DNA from: Sulfurovaceae bacterium
GTDB lineage: Bacteria > Campylobacterota > Campylobacteria > Campylobacterales > Sulfurovaceae
Reading direction: 5' to 3'
Assembly (NCBI GenBank): GCA_016744315.1
Contig: JADGER010000004.1
Location: forward strand, 1-43,811
Length of the DNA: 43,811 bases
The first letter of the stretch is position 1; every line of letters starts with the position of its first letter. A program made the position numbers and the translations under genes. Below, one piece after another: positions 1 through 7,878 of this stretch. The notes under the pieces were generated by a model. The model searched no databases. It was not told the DNA's origin and worked only from the letters and a program-made list of their open reading frames with translations.

Positions 1-283
1 TTGAATATTTGTAGTAAATCTTCGATTTTCTCTCTCTTTTGTTTTCTTGTATTTTACTATTTTTTTATTAGAATGATATTAGTAGTGGAATGGGCTAATT
101 AGAAGGGCTATGATAACGGAAATGTTAATTAATATACCTGAATTAGAAGAACAGCAAAAAATAGCCAATACTTTAAGCTCTCTTGATAATCTTATAGAAG
201 CACAAACTAAAAAAGTGGAAACACTTAAACAACATAAAAAAGGCTTGATGCAAAAGCTTTTTGTAAATAAGGAAGAAAATTAA
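1..283 (+). pseudogene. hsdS: Decayed 3' remnant of type I restriction specificity gene hsdS
   Basis: The last 57 codons (from position 110) encode a typical HsdS C-terminus: a PELEEQQKIA segment followed by an amphipathic helix ending in KGLMQKLF, the conserved region that contacts HsdM. Upstream the reading frame is broken. HsdS-like words appear in successive different frames (VFYYFF in frame 1, NDISSGMG in frame 3, then the C-terminus in frame 2), with stops between them. The gene is also cut by the window edge, so its start is not visible. The stop codon shares one base with the next ATG (TAATG at 281-285), showing that it was once part of this operon. A functional fragment initiating at the ATG at 110 cannot be excluded. 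The C-terminal identity is fairly sure; the frameshifts are my reading of weakly conserved sequence. Confidence 0.6.
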
Positions 284-1374
284 TGAGTACACAAAAAAAA
301 CTTTGGACTTATAAAAAATTACCAAATCTAATAACTAGACTAAGAGATGATTTAAACGACAAAGATTTTGTATTGATTTATGCCTATAATGGCACAGGTA
401 AAACGCGTATGTCTATGGAGGTTAAAGAAAAGGGTAAAAAGAAACAAGGAGTCAATAGAGATACTCTCTACTTTAATGCTTTTACTGAAGATTTATTCCA
501 TTGGAATAATGACTTAGAGAATGATACTCATAGACATCTTATTATTAATGAAGACTCTATGTTCTTTAGTGGTTTTAAAGAGTTAGCACTTGAAAGAAAA
601 ATATCTAACTATTTATGGCGATATGCTGATTTTAATTTTATTATTGATTATGAAGCTTGGACTATTATATTTTCAAAAAATGACGATGACCACATCAAGA
701 TATCAAGAGGAGAAGAGAATATCTTTATTTGGTCTTTTTTTCTTGCTATTTGTCAATTGGTGATTGATGATACTGAGGGAGTTGGTACATATAATTGGGT
801 GAAATATTTTTATATTGATGACCCTATCTCATCGCTTGATGATAATAATGCTATTGCTGTGGCAAGTGACCTTGCTTCATTACTTAAAGATAGTGTAGGA
901 AAAGTAAAAACTGTTATATCCTCGCATCATGGCTTATTCTTTAATGTAATGGTCAATGAACTAAAAAAGAAAAAACATAAAAGATATTTTTTGCATAGAG
1001 ATAGAAATAGTGATACCTACACACTACAAGCTACTGATGAGACTCCATTTTTTCATCATGTAGCAACACTAAGTGAACTTCAAGAAGCAGTAAAATCAAA
1101 TAAAATCTATACTCATCATTTTAATATGTTACGAAGTATTTTAGAAAAAACTGCAACTTTTTTTGGTTCAGATGATTTTTCTTATTGTATTAATGGGATA
1201 GAAGATGAGGCACTATATGCTAGAGCATTAAATTTACTAAGTCATGGTAAACATTCAGTATATGAACCAAGAGAAATGGTAGAAGACAATAAAGAACTAT
1301 TTAAAGAAATATTATCAAAATTTTTAAATCAATATAAATTTGATTTACCTAATATATTTGAACAAGAAGGATAA
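283..1374 (+). CDS. AAA_13-type ATPase linked to type I restriction locus (RloA/PrrC-like ATPase)
   Basis: A 363-residue protein with ABC/SMC-type ATPase motifs: Walker A AYNGTGKT (34-41), a signature-like SRGEEN (141-146), Walker B with extension YIDDPISSLD (177-186) and a switch-histidine segment ISSHH (212-216). This pattern belongs to the AAA_13 group, which includes the ATPase part of PrrC and RloC anticodon nucleases and the 'restriction-linked' proteins of Campylobacter hsd loci. I see no recognised nuclease domain. The C-terminal 140 residues are His- and Glu-containing helical sequence of unknown role. It lies between hsdS and hsdM, overlaps the hsdS stop by one base and ends 2 bases before hsdM, so it is co-transcribed and probably translationally coupled. 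The likely role is an accessory phage-defence ATPase; that is inference. Confidence 0.75.
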   Translation: MSTQKKLWTYKKLPNLITRLRDDLNDKDFVLIYAYNGTGKTRMSMEVKEKGKKKQGVNRDTLYFNAFTEDLFHWNNDLENDTHRHLIINEDSMFFSGFKELALERKISNYLWRYADFNFIIDYEAWTIIFSKNDDDHIKISRGEENIFIWSFFLAICQLVIDDTEGVGTYNWVKYFYIDDPISSLDDNNAIAVASDLASLLKDSVGKVKTVISSHHGLFFNVMVNELKKKKHKRYFLHRDRNSDTYTLQATDETPFFHHVATLSELQEAVKSNKIYTHHFNMLRSILEKTATFFGSDDFSYCINGIEDEALYARALNLLSHGKHSVYEPREMVEDNKELFKEILSKFLNQYKFDLPNIFEQEG

Positions 1375-1376
1375 GT

Positions 1377-2984
1377 ATGAGCGATGAAAACCAAAAAGAA
1401 TTAGGAAAAATACTCTGGGCTATAGCTGATGATTTGCGTGGGTCTATGAATGCCGATGATTTTAGAGATTATATGCTCTCTTTTTTGTTCTTGCGATACC
1501 TTTCAGACAATTATGAAGCGTCTGTCAAAAAGGAGTTGGGGGCTGATTATCCAGTGGTTGGGGAGGAGGATAAGCGTCCACCTTTGGCTTTGTGGTATGA
1601 ACAAAATGAAGAAGATATAAAACCTTTTGAAGAGCAGATGCGTAAGAAAGTGCATTATGTTATAGAGCCTAGATATTTGTGGAATGCTATATCTGAACTG
1701 GCACGAAGACAAAGTGACGCACTTCATAAGACTTTGGAAGAGGCTTTTAAATATATTGAAAATGAGTCTTTTTCTACGGCTTTTGATGGACTGTTTTCGG
1801 AAATTAATCTCAACTCTGAAAAATTGGGCAAAAACTATTCTGCTAGAAATGAGAAGCTTTGTAAGATTATTACCAAAATAGCAGAGGGTATTGCAGAGTT
1901 TTCTAATGATAGTGATGTGTTGGGTGATGCGTATGAGTATCTTATTGGTCAGTTTGCAGCAGGTGGAGGCAAAAAAGCAGGAGAGTTTTATACGCCTCAA
2001 CAAGCCTCTACCATACTCTCTCGTATCGTCTCGCTTGATAGCCAAGACCCTAGTATGGGAAAAAAGAAAAAGATTAATGCTGTTTTTGACTTTGCTTGTG
2101 GTTCTGGGTCTTTGCTACTGAATGTGCGTAAACAGATGGGCAAATATGGCGTAGGCAAAATCTATGGACAAGAGAACAATATCACCACTTATAACCTTGC
2201 ACGGATGAATATGCTTCTTCACGGTGTCAAAGACAGTGAATTTGAGATACAGCACGGAGATTCGCTTATCAATGAGTGGGAGTTGCTAAGTGAGGAGAAC
2301 CCATCCAAAAAGATGCGTTTTGATGCTGTTGTAGCCAATCCTCCTTTTTCTCTGCGTTACGAGCCTAATGATGAAATGGCTAAAGATTTTAGATTTAAAA
2401 ACTATGGTCTAGCCCCAAAGAGTGCAGCTGATTTTGCTTTTTTACTCCACGGATTTCACTTTTTGGACAAAGAGGGAACAATGGCGATAATCTTGCCTCA
2501 CGGTGTGCTGTTTCGTGGTGGAGCAGAGGCAAAAATACGCACAAAACTACTACAAGATGGACATATAGACACAGTGATAGGTTTACCTCCTAAACTCTTC
2601 TTCTCTACTGGAATACCTGTGTGTATTTTGGTACTCAAAAAGTGTAAAAAGAGTGATGATGTGTTGTTTGTGAATGCTAGTGAGTATTTTACCAAAGGCA
2701 AACGACAAAATCATTTGGGAATAGAAGATATAGATAAAATCGTAGAGACTTATCAATACAGAAAAGAAGAAGAACGATACTCTCGTGCAGTCTCATTTGA
2801 AGAGATAGAAAAAAATGATTTTAACCTCAATATCTCACGATATGTAAGCACAGCAAAACCCGAAACCATTGTAGATTTGGATGAGGTGGGTAGTGAACTG
2901 AAAAATATAGAGAAAGATATAAAGAAGTTTAGAAATGAACATAATGCGTATTTAAAAGAGTTGGGGTTGGAGGGGTTGGTTTAA
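1377..2984 (+). CDS. hsdM: Type I restriction-modification DNA methyltransferase subunit HsdM
   Basis: A 535-residue N6-adenine methyltransferase subunit. Residues 1-160 form the helical HsdM N-terminal domain. The Rossmann methylase domain follows, with S-adenosylmethionine motif I DFACGSG (238-244) and the catalytic NPPF motif (321-324). The C-terminus (about 500-535) is a helical segment that probably packs on HsdS. The length and N-terminus resemble the EcoR124/type IC branch. The ribosome binding site AAGGATAAGT lies in the end of the preceding gene. All catalytic motifs are intact, but the linked hsdS is broken and no hsdR is in view, so methylation would need another specificity subunit or the hsdS fragment. 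It is the last gene of the operon; a new promoter follows directly. Confidence 0.93.
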   Translation: MSDENQKELGKILWAIADDLRGSMNADDFRDYMLSFLFLRYLSDNYEASVKKELGADYPVVGEEDKRPPLALWYEQNEEDIKPFEEQMRKKVHYVIEPRYLWNAISELARRQSDALHKTLEEAFKYIENESFSTAFDGLFSEINLNSEKLGKNYSARNEKLCKIITKIAEGIAEFSNDSDVLGDAYEYLIGQFAAGGGKKAGEFYTPQQASTILSRIVSLDSQDPSMGKKKKINAVFDFACGSGSLLLNVRKQMGKYGVGKIYGQENNITTYNLARMNMLLHGVKDSEFEIQHGDSLINEWELLSEENPSKKMRFDAVVANPPFSLRYEPNDEMAKDFRFKNYGLAPKSAADFAFLLHGFHFLDKEGTMAIILPHGVLFRGGAEAKIRTKLLQDGHIDTVIGLPPKLFFSTGIPVCILVLKKCKKSDDVLFVNASEYFTKGKRQNHLGIEDIDKIVETYQYRKEEERYSRAVSFEEIEKNDFNLNISRYVSTAKPETIVDLDEVGSELKNIEKDIKKFRNEHNAYLKELGLEGLV

Positions 2985-2995
2985 GAGTATTATCC

Positions 2996-3024
2996 TTGAC
3001 ATCTTTTGGACAATCTCCTATAAT
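2996..3024 (+). promoter_or_regulatory. Consensus sigma70 promoter for the Trp-repeat protein gene
   Basis: TTGACA at 2996-3001 and TATAAT at 3019-3024 are separated by exactly 17 bases, a perfect match to the consensus. It lies just after hsdM and 28 bases before the ATG at 3052. The 8-bp inverted repeat CTTTTGGA (3003-3010) / TCCAAAAG (3035-3042) flanks the -10 box and could be an operator. Confidence 0.8.
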
Positions 3025-3051
3025 ACGATTTTTATCCAAAAGGTCTCTTCA

Positions 3052-3744
3052 ATGAAAAAATTTCTCCTTGTGTTTATTCTCTTTAGTATAGTTTTGTTTG
3101 CTGGTACTGCGTATAATAAAGGTCGTGAAGCATACTTAAACGAAGAGTATTTTAAAGCTCTAAAATACTTTTATGTCTCTGCTAGAAAACATAATACAAA
3201 TGCGTATCTTGAATTAGCAATAATGTATGAAAAGGGTATAGGTACAGAGGTTAATACTATGACTGCTTTGTATTGGTATCAAAAAGCATCTAATCGTGGA
3301 AATCGTTATGCAAAAAATAGATTAAGCACGCTAAAGGTAACGCCTTTGGAGAAAGAAGAAGAGTCTATAGTATGGAGTTTGGGTACTTTTTGGAATGAAC
3401 AAACAGATATGCCAGAAGAAAGTAAAGAGACTTTAGATGAAAACAAAACTTCAGTATGGCACTGGTCAGACTTATGGGATAAAGAAGAAGAGAACCTAAC
3501 AAAAGAGTTTGAAGAAGAAGAGACACAGAGTGATGATAGCTCTATATGGACTGCTATTAGCTCGTGGAATAAAGATGATAATAGTTCTGTAGAAGTAGAA
3601 GATAATAGCAGTGATGAAAATGGAAGTTCTTTATGGAGTAGTATCAAGTTTTGGGATAGTAACGAGAGCAATAGTTCTCCTGCTCGTATCCAAAAACCAA
3701 GACCTACAAACCAAGAAATTCTTATGGGCAGAGAGGAGTGGTAA
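3052..3744 (+). CDS. Secreted Sel1-like protein with four W-x5-W acidic repeats
   Basis: A 230-residue protein with an N-terminal signal peptide (about 1-18). Residues 20-95 look like Sel1/TPR-like helices (AYLELAIMYEKGIG, ALYWYQKAS, NRYAKNRL), and an acidic low-complexity region follows. That region carries four copies of S-[hydrophobic]-W-x5-W-[N/D], with Trp pairs at 108/114, 136/142, 166/172 and 195/201. The copies are 28-30 residues apart and separated by Glu/Asp/Ser/Asn linkers; the protein ends in Trp. The Sel1 part suggests periplasmic protein-protein contacts; I do not recognise the W repeats. The gene has its own consensus promoter and an AAAAGG ribosome binding site, and dnaX follows after 67 bases. 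Function unknown. Confidence 0.85.
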   Translation: MKKFLLVFILFSIVLFAGTAYNKGREAYLNEEYFKALKYFYVSARKHNTNAYLELAIMYEKGIGTEVNTMTALYWYQKASNRGNRYAKNRLSTLKVTPLEKEEESIVWSLGTFWNEQTDMPEESKETLDENKTSVWHWSDLWDKEEENLTKEFEEEETQSDDSSIWTAISSWNKDDNSSVEVEDNSSDENGSSLWSSIKFWDSNESNSSPARIQKPRPTNQEILMGREEW

Positions 3745-3811
3745 CTCTTTGCGTGTTTACAGTAACCTTTACCTACAATTTAAAATATATTAACCCCCCC
3801 AAGGAGTCCCT

Positions 3812-5575
3812 ATGTCATTAGCCCTAGCAAGAAAATATCGTCCTAGCTCGTTTGATGATCTTGTCGGTCAAGATACGGTCTCACAAACACTTATTCAGGC
3901 TCTTGATAGCCATAGATTATCACATGCATATCTTTTTTCTGGTTTGCGTGGAAGTGGAAAAACTTCTACAGCTAGAATATTTGCTAAAGCACTGCTTTGT
4001 GAAAAAGGAGAGAGTTCTCATCCTTGTGAAGTATGTTCTAACTGTTTGATGGCAAATGAGAGTAGACATATGGATATTATCGAGATGGATGCAGCAAGTA
4101 ACCGCGGAATTGATGATATTAAAGACCTTATCGAACATACCAAATATAAACCAAGCTCGGCAAGATATAAGATTTTTATTATTGATGAGGTGCATATGCT
4201 CACCCCACAAGCCTTTAATGCTCTGCTCAAAACGCTAGAAGAGCCTCCTGAATTTGTAAAGTTTATTCTTGCTACTACAGACCCACTTAAACTTCCTGCA
4301 ACGATTCTCTCACGAACACAGCATTTTAGATTCAAAAAAATAGCCCAAAAGCTTATACTCCAACACCTCGAACATATACTCAACAAAGAGAGAGTAAGTT
4401 ATGAGAGAGAAGCTTTGGAAATTCTAGCACGAAGTGGGGCAGGGAGTCTTAGAGACGCTCTTACACTTCTTGACCAAGCAATAGTATATTCCAAAAACCA
4501 TGTAGATACGCAAACTATTACAAGTATGCTAGGGATTATAGAACCGAATCTACTAGAAAATCTTATTGATAATATCATGAACAAAGATACAAAGCAGATA
4601 CTTAGCTTTGTAAAAATGGCAAGTGATTATGAGACAGAGATGATTCTTGACGAGCTTATATTATTTCTCAAAGATATTCTTCTTTCTCAAAACCCCAAAG
4701 TAACACCGATGATTATTGAGAGATTTTTCCGTGTGCTTGCCCAGTCAAAATCTCTTTTAAGTTTGGGTGCTGATGGGGAGTTTATTCTCTCGTTGACTCT
4801 ATTTAAGATGATGGAGTCCTTAGAAATTAGAGATATTGATAGTATGATTAAAGTTTTAGAAAAAGAGCTAAAAGGTATTAGTGTACCACAAGAGAGAACA
4901 GAAGTTATAGTTAAAGAAGAGCCTATTATTAAAGAAGAGAAGCTCCCTGAAAAGGTAATTATTAGACCTACACCTGAGATTATTCCAGAGCCAGTTATAG
5001 AAGAGCCTCTTATTCCTAAAAAACCTTTGGTTGATAAGCATTTAAGTACATTTGAAAAACTTGTTAAAAAAATCTATGATAGAGATTATGACTTAGGAGA
5101 ATGTTTTGAGAGAAATATTACTTTTGAAAGTTATAAAGATAATACGCTTACATGGGGTTCTACAGCCAAAGATGAGGATAAAAAAGCACTTATTACACAT
5201 TGGGCAATTATCAAACATTTTGTAAAAGACAATTTTGGCTTAGAAACGAAAATTGTTAATATTCCAAAGGTAGCAGAAGCACCAAAAGCCCCAGAAGCAC
5301 CAATTTTTCCAGAACCTATTATAGAAAATCCTATTCCTGAATATCCTCCTGAGATTAATAATATCGAAATTGATGATAGTGAATTTGATTCATTTGCAAG
5401 TACTAGCTCTATGATAGAAGATATAGAAATGCCAAATAGTTGTGTATCTCCGCTAGTAGGAAACAGTGAGGCATCCAAAGAAAAAGAGCCTACAGATATG
5501 TTACAAGAGCCAATGATAAAAGAAATTATCAATCTTTTTGACCCAAAAAAGGTTCGTATACAAAAAAAAGTATAA
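3812..5575 (+). CDS. dnaX: DNA polymerase III subunit gamma/tau
   Basis: A 587-residue clamp-loader ATPase. It starts with the family signature ALARKYRP, then Walker A GLRGSGKT (44-51), a zinc-binding set of cysteines (C63, C72, C75, C78), Walker B DEVHML (125-130) and an arginine-finger segment SRTQ (167-170). Clamp-loader domains run to about residue 350. After that come a Pro/Glu-rich linker and a region with GECFERNITFESY and ALITHWAIIKHFVKDNF resembling the tau C-terminal part. It loads the beta clamp and organises the replisome in the cytoplasm. The start is supported by a strong AAGGAG ribosome binding site at about 3800. I did not find a clear slippery heptamer plus hairpin, so whether a short gamma form is made is unknown. 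Confidence 0.95.
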   Translation: MSLALARKYRPSSFDDLVGQDTVSQTLIQALDSHRLSHAYLFSGLRGSGKTSTARIFAKALLCEKGESSHPCEVCSNCLMANESRHMDIIEMDAASNRGIDDIKDLIEHTKYKPSSARYKIFIIDEVHMLTPQAFNALLKTLEEPPEFVKFILATTDPLKLPATILSRTQHFRFKKIAQKLILQHLEHILNKERVSYEREALEILARSGAGSLRDALTLLDQAIVYSKNHVDTQTITSMLGIIEPNLLENLIDNIMNKDTKQILSFVKMASDYETEMILDELILFLKDILLSQNPKVTPMIIERFFRVLAQSKSLLSLGADGEFILSLTLFKMMESLEIRDIDSMIKVLEKELKGISVPQERTEVIVKEEPIIKEEKLPEKVIIRPTPEIIPEPVIEEPLIPKKPLVDKHLSTFEKLVKKIYDRDYDLGECFERNITFESYKDNTLTWGSTAKDEDKKALITHWAIIKHFVKDNFGLETKIVNIPKVAEAPKAPEAPIFPEPIIENPIPEYPPEINNIEIDDSEFDSFASTSSMIEDIEMPNSCVSPLVGNSEASKEKEPTDMLQEPMIKEIINLFDPKKVRIQKKV

Positions 5576-5580
5576 AAAAG

Positions 5581-5589
5581 TGATATAAT
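5581..5589 (+). promoter_or_regulatory. Extended -10 promoter (TGA-TATAAT) upstream of the trypsin-like protease
   Basis: TGATATAAT begins 6 bases after the dnaX stop and ends 29 bases before the ATG at 5618. No good -35 hexamer is visible, which is common for housekeeping promoters in this phylum. Confidence 0.5.
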
Positions 5590-5617
5590 TTTAATTAAAT
5601 AATTAAAAAGGATTATC

Positions 5618-6928
5618 ATGTTTATAAGAATTTTAAAATACTCTTTTATAAGTTTATCTTTGAGTGCTGTGGCACTTTTTGGAGAACATAATACAAGAAT
5701 TATAAATGGCTCTGAGGTGGCAGATGCTAGTACTCGTTGGAACTTTATTGTCTCTTTATCAGAAGATGGTGAAGCAAGTTGTGGAGGTACGCTTATTGCT
5801 CCTAGCTGGGTACTTACTGCGTCACATTGTGTTATAGATGATTATGGTAAGTTGATGGCTGGAAGTATGGATATGAAGGTAAAATTAGGAAACTATACCC
5901 TTTCGAACCAAGAAATAGAAACCTATACGGTCAAGCAAATTATATCAAACCCAAATTATGATCCCTCTACAACTGATAATGATATAGCACTTATTGAACT
6001 CTCTACAAATAATACAAGTATAGAATATTTCCCAACTATTGCATCTAATATAGCACTAGACACAGGAAAAGTAGCATTTGTAGCTGGCTGGGGGAATTTG
6101 GTAGCCGATAGTAATTTAGAAGCTTCTTATCCTGATAGACTCAATGAGGTAAAAGTACCTATTGTAGATTATAATTTATGTAATGATGGATTTGATGGTG
6201 TTTTAACAGAAAATATGTTTTGTGCTGGATACCTAGAAGGAGGCAAAGATTCTTGTCAAGGAGATAGTGGAGGTCCTTTGATTAGTTATGAAAACACTCA
6301 AAGTAATTTAATAGGTGTAGTAAGCTGGGGTGATCAGTGTGCAGAAGTAGGAAAAGCAGGTGTTTATACAAAAGTTCAAAATTATTATAATTGGATTGTT
6401 TCATATACAGGAGAGTTAACGAGTAAAAATAGTTATTTTGTAGCTTCAGAGCTTCTTTCTGCATCTACTTTAACAAAACTTTATGTAGCTACATTTAATA
6501 GAGCTCCTGATAGTGCAGGAATTTCATATTGGTTAGATTCTAAATTAGCTATAGAAAATATTGCTCAAAGCTTTTTCCAACAGCCAGAAACACAGACTTT
6601 GTACCCAGAAGATACAAGCACAGAAGCATTTGTTGTATTAGTCTATCAAAACCTTTTTAACCGAGAGCCTGATCAAGAGGGCTTAACTTATTGGATAGAA
6701 GAGTTAGAAAATGGTTTGATTTCTAAATCTTATTTTATACTTGCTGTTATGCATGGTGCAAAAGATGATGATAGTGTTATTTTAGAAAATAAAAAATCTG
6801 TTGGTGAACATTTTGCAAATAGTGCTTTAAATAGTGTAACTGATGCCAAAAGTGTTATGAGTGGCGTAAATGAAACATCACAAAGTGTAGACAGTGCATT
6901 TGCTACTATAGATAGCTTAAGCCAATAA
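5618..6928 (+). CDS. Exported trypsin-like serine protease with C-terminal DUF4214-like domain
   Basis: A 436-residue protein with a signal peptide (about 1-21) and a complete S1 (chymotrypsin-fold) domain at 27-265. The catalytic triad is H70 (TASHC), D122 (NDIAL) and S217 (GDSGGP). D211, six residues before the Ser, matches trypsin Asp189 and predicts cleavage after Lys/Arg. Cys pairs 55/71, 188/202 and 213/241 match the conserved disulfides. R27-IING resembles a zymogen activation site. Residues 270-400 hold two copies of a DUF4214-like unit (FNRAPDSAGISYWLD and FNREPDQEGLTYWIE), a module often found on surface or secreted proteins. The gene has its own -10 promoter. It is probably secreted or surface-bound; the substrate is unknown. 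S1 proteases with intact disulfides are uncommon in this phylum, so horizontal acquisition is possible. Confidence 0.92.
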   Translation: MFIRILKYSFISLSLSAVALFGEHNTRIINGSEVADASTRWNFIVSLSEDGEASCGGTLIAPSWVLTASHCVIDDYGKLMAGSMDMKVKLGNYTLSNQEIETYTVKQIISNPNYDPSTTDNDIALIELSTNNTSIEYFPTIASNIALDTGKVAFVAGWGNLVADSNLEASYPDRLNEVKVPIVDYNLCNDGFDGVLTENMFCAGYLEGGKDSCQGDSGGPLISYENTQSNLIGVVSWGDQCAEVGKAGVYTKVQNYYNWIVSYTGELTSKNSYFVASELLSASTLTKLYVATFNRAPDSAGISYWLDSKLAIENIAQSFFQQPETQTLYPEDTSTEAFVVLVYQNLFNREPDQEGLTYWIEELENGLISKSYFILAVMHGAKDDDSVILENKKSVGEHFANSALNSVTDAKSVMSGVNETSQSVDSAFATIDSLSQ

Positions 6929-6957
6929 AAAATAAAATTAATGGAGATTTTAAAAAT

Positions 6958-7878
6958 ATGACAAACCCTCTTATTACTATAGCTATTCCTGTATATAATA
7001 ATGAAAAGACTATACGAAAAACTATTGATTCTTGCTTGAATCAAAATACTACTATCAATTATGAAATATTAATAGTAGATGATGCAAGTGAGGATAGTAT
7101 TCCTCAAATTTTGGCTACTTATAATGACCAAAAGATACGCATTAAAACACTTACTACTAGAGTTCCATTGATTGCAAATCATAATGTTTGTCTTGATAAT
7201 GCTTTGGGTGATTATGTTGTTTTTTGTCATGCAGATGATGCTTTGGAACCGCATGCTATAGAGACAATAGCCAAGAAATTAAAAGAGAGAAATTATCCCA
7301 AAAAATATCTCCTTTGGGGACATAGTTTGTTTAGAGATTATGGTCTACAATTGCAAAAAGCAGGATTTAATACCAATGAACTTATTGTAGGGGAATATGC
7401 TGTAATGCTTCCTATGCATGGAGGGCTTACACCATCAGGGACTTGTTATAGTAGAGAGTCTCTTTTGGAGTTTGGTGGATTTATGCATGTAGATATTATG
7501 CTAGCACCTTCGGATATTACTACAATGTTACATTTGGCACTCAATGGATTTAGGTTTGAGATGATGGATGAGATGATATTTATTCGCAAAGGTGCATCTA
7601 CCATGACCAGCGATACTAAAATCAAAGAGTTTTTAGAAGCCTATGATAATGCGTATCTTCATTTTATCAAAAATACAGCACATGAAGAGATAGAAAATCT
7701 GCTAAGAGTCTCTACACAGCACAAACAAAAACCATACTACTGCTACTATTCTTTAGCACAAGATAGCAGATATAAAAAACCTATTTGGAATATACTCAAA
7801 AGAGACCTTATTACACAGCCATGGAGACTCAAAAGTAAAATTGTTCGTAAACTTATCAGCAGAGTGCGTTCTTCATAA
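6958..7878 (+). CDS. Family 2 glycosyltransferase, first gene of the glycan cluster
   Basis: A 306-residue GT-A fold transferase. The N-terminus is the classic ITIAIPVYNNEKTI start, followed by the nucleotide-binding VDDASED (40-46) and a DXD-like HADDALEP (91-98) for metal and UDP-sugar binding. The C-terminal third is helical and basic, ending in RKLISRVRSS, which may touch the membrane. The stop codon is immediately followed by the ATG of the flippase gene, so the two are coupled. It probably adds a sugar to the lipid-linked repeat unit on the cytoplasmic face. Donor and acceptor cannot be predicted. No promoter is evident in the 29 bases before it; a GGAG ribosome binding site is present. 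Confidence 0.88.
   Translation: MTNPLITIAIPVYNNEKTIRKTIDSCLNQNTTINYEILIVDDASEDSIPQILATYNDQKIRIKTLTTRVPLIANHNVCLDNALGDYVVFCHADDALEPHAIETIAKKLKERNYPKKYLLWGHSLFRDYGLQLQKAGFNTNELIVGEYAVMLPMHGGLTPSGTCYSRESLLEFGGFMHVDIMLAPSDITTMLHLALNGFRFEMMDEMIFIRKGASTMTSDTKIKEFLEAYDNAYLHFIKNTAHEEIENLLRVSTQHKQKPYYCYYSLAQDSRYKKPIWNILKRDLITQPWRLKSKIVRKLISRVRSS

Noticed and set aside
1503-2045. 180-residue reading frame antisense to hsdM
   Set aside because: It lies entirely within the well-supported hsdM on the other strand, has Cys/Phe/Ile-rich composition typical of antisense readings, and no domain.
3306-3671. 121-residue Ser/Leu-rich frame antisense to the Trp-repeat protein
   Set aside because: Its Ser-Leu richness is the mirror of acidic Glu/Asp codons on the plus strand; no ribosome binding site or domain.
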